Source of the DNA: Caldicellulosiruptor bescii DSM 6725 | GTDB lineage: Bacteria > Bacillota > Thermoanaerobacteria > Caldicellulosiruptorales > Caldicellulosiruptoraceae | Assembly (NCBI RefSeq): GCF_000022325.1 | Contig: NC_012034.1 | Location: 1,444,501-1,508,500, forward strand | Direction: 5' to 3' | Length of the DNA stretch: 64,000 nt | Shown here: one piece after another, positions 8,722-16,988 of the stretch | Layout of the letters: the number at the start of each line of letters is the position of its first letter | Numbering within the stretch: the first letter of the stretch is position 1 | Notes under the pieces: model-generated | Database searches by the model: none | What the model was told of the DNA's origin: nothing | Seen by the model: only the letters and a program-made list of their open reading frames with translations | Made by a program: the position numbers and the translations under genes

Positions 8722-9462
8722 ATGGCTGAGTGGTGGGAAATTAAGCTCAATCCTAAAAAACTTAAGAAATTGTTGAATGATGAATTAGTAAGAATAGAGG
8801 ATGATGCAAAGTATGGTTATGTACATGCTTTCAAAGTTCTTGCAGCAGGAAGGTATTACATGTATCTTGGAGATTTTGAAGAGGGGAAAAAGTATATTTT
8901 GAAAGCTATTGAAGCTAAGAAAAAAGATATTGATACTACTATCAAAGAACGTGGCTATGAAAGTGAAGCAGTAGCGATAAACAAAGTCAGATTAGCCAAG
9001 ATGTACAGGTGGGTTGGTGAAATGGATAAGCTCAAGCAGGAATGTCTTGAGGTTGTTAACATTTTCAGAAAAATATATGAAGAAGGGAAAAAAATTAATA
9101 GAAGTTTAGTGTTATATCCTGATAGCAGCCATGACTTTTATGTTGCATGGTCAGCAGCTGAATATTATCTTGGTAACTATCAAATGGCTGTGGATGTTGA
9201 AAAAATCTATGCAAAGAATACATTTGGGATTGTTTCTTCTGGTCTTGCAGAGTATATATTGAAAAACGATGCGCAGGCACTAAAAAATCAGATAAAAATT
9301 CTTGTTGAAGGTATAATAGAATTTAAATGTGCTCCAAATTATGATACGAATGTATATGACCCATGGCACTGGTATGAAGAAGCAAAGAAGATAGCTGGTC
9401 TACCTGGCATCTTTAGCTTATTCGACCCTTCTCCTCCTACTCTGCCAATACAAGAAGACTAA
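8722..9462 (+). CDS. Putative immunity protein, copy 2 (TPR-like helical)
   Basis: This 246-residue homologue is almost identical to copy 1, with the same start context (GAGGTGAAAAATA then ATG). Differences cluster at HAFKV (residues 35-39), the INKVRLAKMYRWVGEMDKL segment and the CAPNYDTNVYDPW stretch near the C-terminus. It has the same TPR-like organisation. Being intact with its own ribosome site, it is probably expressed by read-through from the toxin promoter. The substitutions could alter specificity toward variant toxin tails, matching the divergent tail beside it. That is an inference from co-variation. Confidence 0.65.
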   Translation: MAEWWEIKLNPKKLKKLLNDELVRIEDDAKYGYVHAFKVLAAGRYYMYLGDFEEGKKYILKAIEAKKKDIDTTIKERGYESEAVAINKVRLAKMYRWVGEMDKLKQECLEVVNIFRKIYEEGKKINRSLVLYPDSSHDFYVAWSAAEYYLGNYQMAVDVEKIYAKNTFGIVSSGLAEYILKNDAQALKNQIKILVEGIIEFKCAPNYDTNVYDPWHWYEEAKKIAGLPGIFSLFDPSPPTLPIQED

Positions 9463-9475
9463 AAAATAAAATTTA

Positions 9476-9799
9476 TTTAGCAATGTTTATAATCCCAAAA
9501 CAAGAACAAAAGAAAGATTAGCCCAGCTATCTTTTGATTGGCTTTCGACAAATTCTGAAAGGTATTTAAATAAGGTAAAAGAAGGCATGAAAGAACTGCT
9601 TGATAAAGATGCTGCTAAAATAGAATTTGAGGAGTTTAAAAAATTCATAGAAGATAAAGGAACCTATAGAGCAGCACTGTTTTATGCTTCGCAGAATCAA
9701 AAGATTAGATGGGATGGCGGATTTAATAAGTTTTTAAAAGAGATTTTGGTTAGAGACAAAAACATAACATCATTTGAGATGGTAAAAATGATTTTATAG
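9476..9799 (+). pseudogene. Orphan toxin tail, copy 2
   Basis: This second displaced toxin tail has the same length as the one at 8332 and encodes the same VRDKNITSF ending. One base change near its start (CCCAAAACAAG for CCCGAAACAAG) turns Glu to Lys. It has no start signal and lacks the nuclease motif. It is most simply a recent duplicate of the tail at 8332. Confidence 0.8.
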
Positions 9800-9817
9800 A
9801 TTTTAAGCTAAACTTTA

Positions 9818-9835
9818 GGGTGGGAAGGGACCGGG
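9818..9835 (+). other. G-quadruplex-type motif before immunity gene 3
   Basis: The sequence GGGTGGGAAGGGACCGGG is identical to the motif at 8674 and has the same distance to the following start codon. Confidence 0.7.
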
Positions 9836-9865
9836 AAATTTTAAATGTTTTTGAGGTGAAAAATA

Positions 9866-10600
9866 ATGGCTGAGTGGTGGGAAATTAAGCTCAATCCTAA
9901 AAAGCTTAAGAAATTGTTGAATGATGAATTAGTAAGAATAGAGGATGATGCAAAGTATGGTTATGTACATGCTTTCAAAGTTCTCGCAGCAGGAAGGTAT
10001 TACATGTATCTTGGAGATTTTGAAGAGGGGAAAAAGTATATTTTGAAAGCTATTGAAGCTAAGAAAAAAGATATTGATACTACTATCAAAGAATGTGGCT
10101 ATGAAAGTGAAGCAGTAGCGATAAACAAAGTCAGATTAGCCAAGATGTACAGGTGGGTTGGTGAAATGGATAAGCTCAAGCAGGAATGTCTTGAGGCTGC
10201 TAACATTTTCAGAAAAATATATGAAGAAGAGAAAAAAACTGATAGCGTCTTAGTGTTATATCCTGATAGCAGCCGTGACTTTTATGTTGCATGGTCAGCA
10301 GCTGAATATTATCTTGGTAACTATCAAATGGCTGTGGATGTTGAAAAAATCTATGCAAAGAATACATTTGGTATTGTTTCTTCTGGTCTTGCAGAGTATA
10401 TATTGAAAAACGATGCGCAGGCACTAAAAAATCAAATAAAAATTCTTGTTGAAGGTATAATAGAATTTAAATGTGCTCCAAATTATGATACGAATGTATA
10501 TGACCCATGGCACTGGTATGAAGAAGCAAAGAAGATTGCTGGTCTACCTGGTATTTTTAGCTTGTTTGATCTTTCTCTACCTCTGTTGCCTATTTGGTAA
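9866..10600 (+). CDS. Putative immunity protein, copy 3 (TPR-like helical)
   Basis: This 244-residue homologue is closest to copy 2. It has its own changes: a cysteine in IKECGYE, EEEKKTDSVLVLYP in place of EEGKKINRSLVLYP, and a different C-terminus (LFDLSLPLLPIW instead of LFDPSPPTLPIQED). The C-terminus changes where the repeat array ends, so this may be the ancestral 3' end, with the other copies carrying a recombined end. It is intact, with the same GAGGTG ribosome site. Its role as an immunity protein is inferred from position, as for copies 1 and 2. Confidence 0.65.
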   Translation: MAEWWEIKLNPKKLKKLLNDELVRIEDDAKYGYVHAFKVLAAGRYYMYLGDFEEGKKYILKAIEAKKKDIDTTIKECGYESEAVAINKVRLAKMYRWVGEMDKLKQECLEAANIFRKIYEEEKKTDSVLVLYPDSSRDFYVAWSAAEYYLGNYQMAVDVEKIYAKNTFGIVSSGLAEYILKNDAQALKNQIKILVEGIIEFKCAPNYDTNVYDPWHWYEEAKKIAGLPGIFSLFDLSLPLLPIW

Positions 10601-10629
10601 TCCAGATTAAATAACTGATTAAGTTTTTA

Positions 10630-10657
10630 TTGATAAGCTATTATAATTTATTATAGA
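10630..10657 (+). promoter_or_regulatory. Promoter of the small acidic gene after the immunity array
   Basis: TTGATA (10630-10635) and TATAGA (10652-10657) are separated by 16 bases. The layout and the A/T content of the spacer resemble the toxin promoter at 3874-3901. Confidence 0.5.
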
Positions 10658-10693
10658 AGCGGAACGAAAACAAATTATTTGGAGGTAGATATT

Positions 10694-11158
10694 ATGAGCA
10701 CACCTTCTTTTATGTTTTTAGAATATAAATTAAAACTCTTAAGTTTACCAAAGAGAGATGTTCAAGAATTTGAAGATAAATTTTTAGAGTTTATTCAAAA
10801 TTTTTGTGAAATATTGTTGGCAAATATGCGAGATTATTTTCCCAACAATGCAATTGATAACACTTATTGGCCAAATATTTATTATGATTGGTCAGAAATA
10901 GAAAAGCTTGAGGATACTGTTTATCGTGTAAAGTTAGCTTTTGCTCATGATTTTACTCTATCAAAAAGGGGAAAGAAAAAATTTGCTGAAGAGTGTAAAG
11001 ATTTTGTTAGAAGACTAAATAAATTCTTTGAAATTTTTGAATTTGATGTTAGATTTGAAGATGAGCCATTTAATATAGAATACTATGATCCTGGATCTGA
11101 AGATAATGACGGCGAAGATTTGTTTTTATATGATGATGACAATGATTTGTTTGGCTAA
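10694..11158 (+). CDS. Hypothetical acidic protein, possible accessory immunity protein
   Basis: This 154-residue cytoplasmic protein starts at ATG with TTGGAGG 9 bases upstream. It is rich in aromatic and acidic residues and ends in a strongly acidic tail (PGSEDNDGEDLFLYDDDNDLFG). No family was recognised. Acidic tails are common in immunity proteins that mimic nucleic acid, and it sits right after the immunity array with a promoter resembling that of the toxin. These are the only hints that it belongs to the toxin locus. It could equally be an unrelated small gene before lspA. Confidence 0.5.
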   Translation: MSTPSFMFLEYKLKLLSLPKRDVQEFEDKFLEFIQNFCEILLANMRDYFPNNAIDNTYWPNIYYDWSEIEKLEDTVYRVKLAFAHDFTLSKRGKKKFAEECKDFVRRLNKFFEIFEFDVRFEDEPFNIEYYDPGSEDNDGEDLFLYDDDNDLFG

Positions 11159-11203
11159 TATTATAATATCATAACATAGTTGTACATGATTCAAGGTGAT
11201 TCA

Positions 11204-11656
11204 ATGGTTTACTGGATTATAATTATGTCAACTTTTGTGTTAGACCAGCTAACAAAGGCAAGAGCAGAAAAATTTTTTGTAGATAGCCCTGTCAATTTAC
11301 TTGGTGGAATTTTGTCGCTCACCTATGTGCAAAACAGGGGTGGGGCTTTTTCCATCTTAGAGGGGAAAAGAAGATTTTTTATAATTGTTTCAATCATCCT
11401 CATTTTGTTTTTATGTTATATGATTTTCAAGTCCACAAGCAATCTTTACAAGTTTTCTTTTTCGCTGATAGTGGGAGGAGCGATAGGAAATCTTTTTGAT
11501 AGGATTGTTAAAGGTTATGTGGTGGATTTTATAGACATAAAAGTCATACCTGTTTTTAATCTTGCTGATTTCTTTATAACCGGTGGGGTACTTCTCTTGA
11601 CATTTCTGATACTAAAAGAAGGAGGCGAAGAGTTATTTCTGAAGAAAAAACCTTGA
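11204..11656 (+). CDS. lspA: Lipoprotein signal peptidase (signal peptidase II)
   Basis: LspA is the membrane aspartyl protease that cleaves prolipoprotein signal peptides after lipid attachment. The 150-residue protein has four hydrophobic segments and the family blocks QNRGGAFSIL, GGAIGNLFDRIVKGYVVDFIDI and FNLADFFI, which carry the two catalytic aspartates. The ATG at 11204 is preferred because AAGGTG lies just upstream. An in-frame TTG at 11180 has no such site. The reading frame overlaps the start of the pseudouridine synthase gene, the usual lspA-rluD pairing. Confidence 0.93.
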   Translation: MVYWIIIMSTFVLDQLTKARAEKFFVDSPVNLLGGILSLTYVQNRGGAFSILEGKRRFFIIVSIILILFLCYMIFKSTSNLYKFSFSLIVGGAIGNLFDRIVKGYVVDFIDIKVIPVFNLADFFITGGVLLLTFLILKEGGEELFLKKKP

Positions 11657-12555
11657 CAGTAGAAGGTTTTGACGGACGACTGGATAGGTATCTTTCTGAG
11701 GCTCTTTCTAAAACCCGCAGTTTTGTTCAAAAGATAATAGAAGAAGGAAATGTATGGGTAAATCAAAGACAAGTTTTAAAACCTGCATATAAAGTTAAGA
11801 GTGGAGATATAATCAAAGTTGTCATTCCAGAGCCCAAACAGCTATCCCTTGTTGCTCAAGATATAGATATTGAAGTTGTGTATGAAGATGAACACTTATC
11901 GGTAATAAACAAACCGCGGGGGATGGTTGTACATCCCGGTGCAGGTAATTTTGAAAATACTCTTGTAAATGCACTTTTGCACAAGTTTAAAGGAAGACTT
12001 AGCAGTATAAACGGAGTTATAAGACCCGGAATTGTCCACAGGCTTGACAAAGACACATCGGGACTTTTAGTTGTTGCTAAAACAGATGAAGCACATATTA
12101 AACTTTCTGAAGCTTTAAAATCTCATCAAATAAAGAGGATATACTATGCTATATGTGAAGGTGTGTTAAAAGAAGACAGTGGTGTAGTTGATGCACCGAT
12201 TGGAAGGCATCCTGTAAACAGGCTAAAAATGGCTATTGTTCCCAATGGGAAAGAAGCAGTTACTTACTTTGAGGTTTTAGAAAGGTTTGACAAATACACT
12301 TTTGTGAAACTCAGATTGAAGACAGGAAGGACTCACCAGATAAGAGTTCATATGTCGTATATAGGTTATCCTTTGCTTGGAGACGGAATTTACGGAAGAG
12401 CAAAAAATGAATTTGGAGTTGAAGGGCAGGTTCTTCATGCAGGTGAAATTGAGTTTGTCCACCCTATAACTTCAAAAGTGCTGCACTTTTCAGCTGATCT
12501 ACCAGAGTACTTTGTCGAGATTCTAAATATGCTGAGGAACAGAAACAATAAATAG
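11653..12555 (+). CDS. rluD: 23S rRNA pseudouridine synthase, RluD/RluA family
   Basis: The enzyme isomerises uridine to pseudouridine in 23S rRNA; RluD-type members act on the helix 69 region. It has an N-terminal S4-like domain (about residues 1-65: GRLDRYLSEAL, VWVNQRQVLKPAYKVKSGD) and a catalytic domain with HRLDKDTSGLLVVAK, where the aspartate is catalytic, and GRTHQIRVHMSYIGYPLLGD. The TTG at 11653 overlaps the lspA stop. The nearest good ribosome site is GGAGG (11621-11625), too far for the TTG but 9 bases from an in-frame ATT at 11635. The true start may therefore be ATT, which adds six residues. The exact target uridine is not shown by sequence. Confidence 0.88.
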   Translation: MTVEGFDGRLDRYLSEALSKTRSFVQKIIEEGNVWVNQRQVLKPAYKVKSGDIIKVVIPEPKQLSLVAQDIDIEVVYEDEHLSVINKPRGMVVHPGAGNFENTLVNALLHKFKGRLSSINGVIRPGIVHRLDKDTSGLLVVAKTDEAHIKLSEALKSHQIKRIYYAICEGVLKEDSGVVDAPIGRHPVNRLKMAIVPNGKEAVTYFEVLERFDKYTFVKLRLKTGRTHQIRVHMSYIGYPLLGDGIYGRAKNEFGVEGQVLHAGEIEFVHPITSKVLHFSADLPEYFVEILNMLRNRNNK

Positions 12556-12567
12556 CATATATGCTAT
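12552..12567. repeat. Perfect 16-bp palindrome upstream of the pyr promoter
   Basis: ATAGCATATATGCTAT spans the rluD stop region, just before the -35 of the pyr promoter. It is AT-rich, so a terminator is unlikely, and an operator is possible. Confidence 0.4.
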
Positions 12568-12576
12568 TGATAACCA

Positions 12577-12606
12577 TAGACAAACTGTATATTTTGGTGT
12601 TATAAT
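12577..12606 (+). promoter_or_regulatory. Promoter of the pyr operon
   Basis: TAGACA (12577-12582) and a perfect TATAAT (12601-12606) are separated by 18 bases. Transcription would begin near 12613, leaving a leader of about 160 bases that holds the PyrR attenuator. Confidence 0.6.
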
Positions 12607-12660
12607 AGCTAAGAAAATAAAAAATCGAATAGTGGGTTTAAGAGAATTTAAGACCTTTAA

Positions 12661-12754
12661 GCTGGCCCTGTGAGGCGGCAAGGTTGGAAAAATTTTGAGA
12701 GTGTCAGTATGGAAAAAAGGCTTCTTGCCAATTCGCAGGCAGGAAGCTTTTTTT
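12661..12754 (+). promoter_or_regulatory. PyrR-dependent transcription attenuator in the pyr leader
   Basis: The leader carries a PyrR-binding-loop-like sequence CCCTGTGAGGCGGCAAGGTT (12666-12685), close to the known CNGNGAGGCUNGCAAGG pattern. A terminator hairpin follows: GGCTTCTTGCC with GGCAGGAAGC (12719-12747), then a run of seven T. In the known mechanism, UMP-bound PyrR stabilises the upstream loop, letting the terminator form and lowering pyr expression. Confidence 0.8.
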
Positions 12755-12776
12755 GTGCCAATGGAGGTGCTGTATT

Positions 12777-13325
12777 TTGGAAAAATTTAAAGAAATTATG
12801 GATGCAAATCAAATGCGAAGGGCTTTAGTCAGGATTTCTCACGAGATACTTGAAAAGAACAAGGGTGTTGAAAATCTTTGCCTTGTTGGGATTCAGCGAA
12901 GAGGTGTAAATCTGGCAAAAAGGATACAAGAAAACATAGAAAAGATAGAAGGTGTAAAGCTTCCTTTAGGCATTTTGGATATTACATTTTACAGAGATGA
13001 TTTAAGCCTTCTATCAGAACACCCTACGGTTAACTCCACAAGGATTGATTTTGATATAAACAACAAGAAGATAGTTTTAGTAGATGATGTTCTTTTTACA
13101 GGTAGAACAGTAAGAGCAGCAATTGAAGCTTTGATGGACATGGGAAGACCAAAGATGATTCAGCTTGCAGTGTTGATTGACAGAGGACACAGAGAACTTC
13201 CAATTAGGGCTGACTATGTAGGAAAAAATGTTCCAACTTCAAGAAAAGAGATTGTTCACGTTCTTGTTGATGAGTTTGACAACGACAACAGGGTAATAAT
13301 TGAACAGCTTGATAGGGAAATATAA
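12777..13325 (+). CDS. pyrR: Bifunctional pyr operon RNA-binding regulator / uracil phosphoribosyltransferase
   Basis: PyrR binds the pyr leader RNA in the presence of UMP and also has uracil phosphoribosyltransferase activity. The 182-residue protein has the PRPP-binding loop [20 protein letters not shown] and the PyrR-typical [11 protein letters not shown] and [22 protein letters not shown] segments. The start is TTG at 12777, 7 bases after GGAGGTG (12763-12769). It is the first gene of the operon, directly after its own attenuator. It therefore controls itself and all following pyr genes. Confidence 0.93.
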   Translation: MEKFKEIMDANQMRRALVRISHEILEKNKGVENLCLVGIQRRGVNLAKRIQENIEKIEGVKLPLGILDITFYRDDLSLLSEHPTVNSTRIDFDINNKKIVLVDDVLFTGRTVRAAIEALMDMGRPKMIQLAVLIDRGHRELPIRADYVGKNVPTSRKEIVHVLVDEFDNDNRVIIEQLDREI

Positions 13326-13347
13326 CTTTAAAAGAAAGGGGAAAGCT

Positions 13348-14727
13348 TTGAAAATGAACAGAGTTGTTCAGGTTGAAGAAAAGCTTCCATTTTTGAAAAC
13401 ATTGCCTTTGAGTCTTCAACATCTTTTTGCAATGGTTGGCGCAACAATCTTGGTTCCTATTCTGGTAGGGCTTAGCCCAACTGTGGCTCTCTTTACAAGT
13501 GGTGTGGGGACCATAATATATATTCTTGTAACAAATAATAAAGTTCCAGCTTATCTTGGTTCGTCTTTTGCATATATAAATCCTATTATCACACTTTCTG
13601 CCTCGCTTGGAGGAAAAGAATATGCTCTTGCTGGATGCATTGCATCAGGTGTTGTATATCTGATTGTAGCATTTCTTATTTACCTGTTTGGGACAAACTG
13701 GATTGACAAGATTTTGCCACCGGTAGTTGTTGGTCCTGTTGTAATGATTATTGGACTTTCTCTTGCAAGAGCTGCTGCTGTGAAATCAGCAGGACTTTTC
13801 AAAGAGGTTGTAAAAGATGATCAGGTTTTGGAAGTTGCTGTAAATGTCCTAAAAAGTCCTGTTTGCTGGGTTTCTATATTTACATTACTTGTTGCCGTGT
13901 TTGGCTCTGTTTACTTTAAAGGATTTTTTAAAGTCATACCTGTTTTGATTGGGCTTGTGAGTGGATATCTTTTTGCATATGTACTTGACTTAATTGGTAT
14001 GAACACAAATCTTCTCAATTCTTTCTATCCAAATGGCAAGTATATTCCATTTTTGAACTATGAAGTTATCAAGAATGCAAAGTGGCTGGGACTTCCTCAG
14101 TTCACATTCCCTAAGTTTTCACTCTCTGCTATTTTATCAATTGCTCCAATTGCCATAGTTACAATAACAGAACATATTGGACATCTTCTTGTGACAAATA
14201 ATGTTGTGGGAAGAGATTTTACAAAAAATCCAGGACTTCACAGGTCATTAGCAGGAGATGGGCTTGCAACAATTGCTGCAGGTTTTCTTGGAGGTCCTCC
14301 TAATACAACATATGGTGAAAATATCGGTGTTATGGCTATAACAAAGGTGTACAGCACATGGGTAATTTTGTGGGCAGCAATCCTGGCAATTTTGCTTTCA
14401 TTTGTCCAAAAGCTCGGTGCTCTTATTCAGGTAATTCCTTCACCTGTAATTGGGGGAATTAGCATCCTGCTGTTTGGTGTTATTGCTTCATCTGGTTTGA
14501 GAATGATGATTGAAAGCAAGGTGGACTTGTCTCAAACACGCAACCTTGTAATTGCTTCTGTGGTTTTAATAATTGGTGTTGGTGGAACAAGACTCAAATT
14601 TTTCAACATTGAATTTGAAGGAATGGCTCTTGCTACATTTGTTGGAATAATCTTAAATCTTCTTTTACCAGAGTCAAAAGAACTTAAAATAGCAAAGGCA
14701 AAAGAAGCTTTAGAACCAAATAATTAA
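13348..14727 (+). CDS. uraA: Uracil permease, NCS2/UraA family
   Basis: This membrane carrier takes up uracil, probably by proton symport. About 459 residues hold the many hydrophobic segments expected for the 14-helix NCS2 fold. Family motifs include FAYINPIITLSASLGG near helix 3, APIAIVTITEHIGHLLVTNNVVGRDF with the conserved TEHIGH glutamate and histidine, and GGPPNTTYGENIGVMAITKV. The AAAGGGG ribosome site favours TTG at 13348 or ATG at 13354 over the earlier in-frame ATG at 13300, which overlaps pyrR. Placement between pyrR and pyrB fits the Bacillus-type pyrR-pyrP-pyrB order, so an alternative symbol is pyrP. Confidence 0.9.
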   Translation: MKMNRVVQVEEKLPFLKTLPLSLQHLFAMVGATILVPILVGLSPTVALFTSGVGTIIYILVTNNKVPAYLGSSFAYINPIITLSASLGGKEYALAGCIASGVVYLIVAFLIYLFGTNWIDKILPPVVVGPVVMIIGLSLARAAAVKSAGLFKEVVKDDQVLEVAVNVLKSPVCWVSIFTLLVAVFGSVYFKGFFKVIPVLIGLVSGYLFAYVLDLIGMNTNLLNSFYPNGKYIPFLNYEVIKNAKWLGLPQFTFPKFSLSAILSIAPIAIVTITEHIGHLLVTNNVVGRDFTKNPGLHRSLAGDGLATIAAGFLGGPPNTTYGENIGVMAITKVYSTWVILWAAILAILLSFVQKLGALIQVIPSPVIGGISILLFGVIASSGLRMMIESKVDLSQTRNLVIASVVLIIGVGGTRLKFFNIEFEGMALATFVGIILNLLLPESKELKIAKAKEALEPNN

Positions 14728-14730
14728 GGG

Positions 14731-14757
14731 TAGGGGTATTTCCCCTTCTTTTTTTGT
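14731..14757 (+). terminator. Possible internal terminator/attenuator between uraA and pyrB
   Basis: TAGGGG-TATTT-CCCCTT is followed by CTTTTTTTG. The stem is short (5-6 bp) but G/C-rich and carries a T run. No clear PyrR-binding loop precedes it in the 4-base gap after uraA, so it may give only partial termination or lie downstream of an unrecognised control element. Confidence 0.5.
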
Positions 14758-14778
14758 AAACAGTTGGAGGTGGATAAA

Positions 14779-15696
14779 TTGAAACATTTGCTTGGGCTAA
14801 GAGAGCTTTCAAAAGAGGATATCATAAAAATACTGAATCTTGCAAAAGATATGAAGACAATTTTAAAAAGCGAAACAAAAAAGACTCCTCATCTGCAGGG
14901 GTATTCGGTTGTAACTCTGTTTTATGAAAATAGTACCAGGACACGAACATCGTTTGAACTTGCAGCAAAGTTTATGAGTGCAAATACAACATCAATCTCG
15001 GTGCAAACCAGCAGTGTGCAGAAAGGGGAATCTTTGCTTGACACTGTAAAAACTTTGGAAGCTCTAAAAACAGATGTGCTAATTGTCAGACATGCTGTCT
15101 CTGGTGTGCCGCATTTTATTGCTAAAAACTGCTCATTTTCAGTCATAAACGCTGGTGATGGAATGAACGAGCATCCAACTCAGGCACTGCTTGATATGTT
15201 CACAATAAGAGAAAGGCTTGGAACAATTGAGAGGTTGAAGATAGCAATCATTGGCGATATTTTTCACAGCAGGGTTGCAAGAAGCAACATATGGGGGCTT
15301 TCCAAGTTTGACAACCAAATCACAGTGTTTGGACCACAAACGCTTATTCCGCCTTATATTGAAAACTTTGCTTATGTTGCATCATCTTTAGAAGAGGCAG
15401 TCTCAGGAAAAGATGTTGTAATAGATTTGAGGATTCAGCTTGAAAGACAAAAACGAGGCTTTATAACCTCAAAACAAGAATATTACAAGTTTTATGGATT
15501 AAACGAAGATATAATGAGGTATATTTCAGGCAGCACCCTGATTATGCATCCTGGTCCTGTCAACAGGGGAGTTGAAATTTCTTCAGAGGTGTTGCAGCTG
15601 CCAAATTCTACAATTGATGAGCAGGTCACAAACGGCATTGCTGTTAGAATGGCAGTTTTATACCTTTGCACGCGCAAGGAGGGAATTTATAGGTGA
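14779..15696 (+). CDS. pyrB: Aspartate carbamoyltransferase catalytic subunit
   Basis: PyrB joins carbamoyl phosphate and aspartate to form carbamoyl-aspartate, the committed pyrimidine step. The 305-residue protein has the carbamoyl-phosphate loop [15 protein letters not shown], the [12 protein letters not shown] block and [11 protein letters not shown] near the C-terminus. The TTG at 14779 is preferred since GGAGGTGG lies just upstream. No pyrI regulatory subunit is nearby, so the enzyme is probably the unregulated trimer type. The stop codon overlaps the start of pyrC. Confidence 0.94.
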
Positions 15697-16988
15697 TGAT
15701 ATTGATAAAAAACGCACAGATTGTAAATAGTATTGACAACAAACTTGAAAAGGCTGATATACTGATAGTTGATGACAAGATAGAAAAGATTGGTAAAAAC
15801 ATAGAAGAAAATCCAGATAAGATGATTATAATAGATACAAGCGGCAAGTATGTAATGCCAAGCTTTACCGATATTCACTGTCATTTGCGGGAACCTGGTT
15901 TTGAGTACAAAGAAGACATAAAGAGCGGAAGTAGAGCTGCTTTAGCAGGAGGATTTACAACCATCTGTTGTATGCCAAACACAAACCCTCCTGTAGACAA
16001 CAGAGCAATGATTGCGTATATAAAATACCGTGCAAAAGAGGTCTCACCAATTGAGGTTTTACCTGTTGGGGCTATAACAAAAGGACTTTCAGGAGAAGAG
16101 CTTGCAGAGATAGGATTTATTAAAGAAGAAGGGGCCATTGCTATATCAGACGATGGAAAGTGTGTTATGAACGCAAACATTATGAGAAATGCTCTTTTGT
16201 ACTCAAAAGATTTTTCAATACCTGTCATTTCACACTGTGAGGATACAAACTTATCTGAAGGAGGACAGATAAATTTAGGATATGTGTCAACAATCACGGG
16301 ACTTAGAGGAATTCCACGCGAGGCAGAATCAATTATTGTTGCAAGAGATATTCTTCTTGCAAAAGAGACAAAAGCACATCTTCATATAACCCATGTGTCC
16401 ACCAAAGAATCTGTTAGACTTATAAAAATGGCAAAAGAGTGGGGTGTAAATGTCACGGCTGACACATGCCCGCATTATATAAGTCTTACAGAAGAAGAGG
16501 TACTTGGATTTAACACAAATGCAAAAGTAAACCCTCCTTTGAGAACACAAGAGGATATTGAAGCTTTAATTGAAGGATTAAAAGAAGGTGTAATTGACTG
16601 TATATCAACAGACCATGCCCCGCATCATAAAGATGAAAAGAATGTCGAATTTAACCTTGCTGCAAGCGGTACAATTGGGTTTGAGACTGCATTTTCTGTG
16701 CTGTTCACATATCTTGTCGAGAAAAATGGGTTTGATATTGGGAAAATAGTAGAACTTTTGAATTACAATCCCAGAAAAATAATTGGACTTTCTCCAAATA
16801 TTATAAAAGAAGGTGAAAAAGCCAACCTTGTAATTGTGGATTTAAAGAAAAAGTGGGAAGTAAAAGAGGAAAACATTGTGTCAAAATCAAAAAATAGTGT
16901 GTTTTTGGGAAAACTTTTGACTTCTTATGTTGAGACAGTAATATACAATGGGAAGATATTAAAAAAGGACGGTGTTTTAAGTTGTTGA
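15693..16988 (+). CDS. pyrC: Dihydroorotase
   Basis: PyrC closes carbamoyl-aspartate to dihydroorotate. The 431-residue protein is a class I dihydroorotase. It has the metal ligands [10 protein letters not shown], the conserved [36 protein letters not shown] and DHAPH. The start is GTG at 15693 or ATG at 15696, the latter sharing bases with the pyrB TGA. AAGGAGGG lies 9-12 bases upstream. The gene is translationally coupled to pyrB and pyrF. Confidence 0.94.

Larger units (their letters stand above)
7187..10600 (+). repeat. Tandem repeat array of toxin tail plus immunity gene, 1144-bp period
   Basis: The unit runs from TTTAGCAATG in the toxin tail through the next immunity gene. Units start at 7187 (inside the full toxin gene), 8332 and 9476. 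The immunity genes start at 7578, 8722 and 9866, exactly 1144 bases apart. The tail of unit 1 is 3 bases longer than those of units 2 and 3. Units 2 and 3 are more alike than either is to unit 1, which implies at least two duplication steps. The 5' border falls 16 codons after the ExK motif of the toxin. Confidence 0.92.

Noticed and set aside
7187..10600. CRISPR array because of regular spacing
   Set aside because: The repeat unit is 1144 bases and protein-coding. No short direct repeats with unique spacers exist here or elsewhere in the window.
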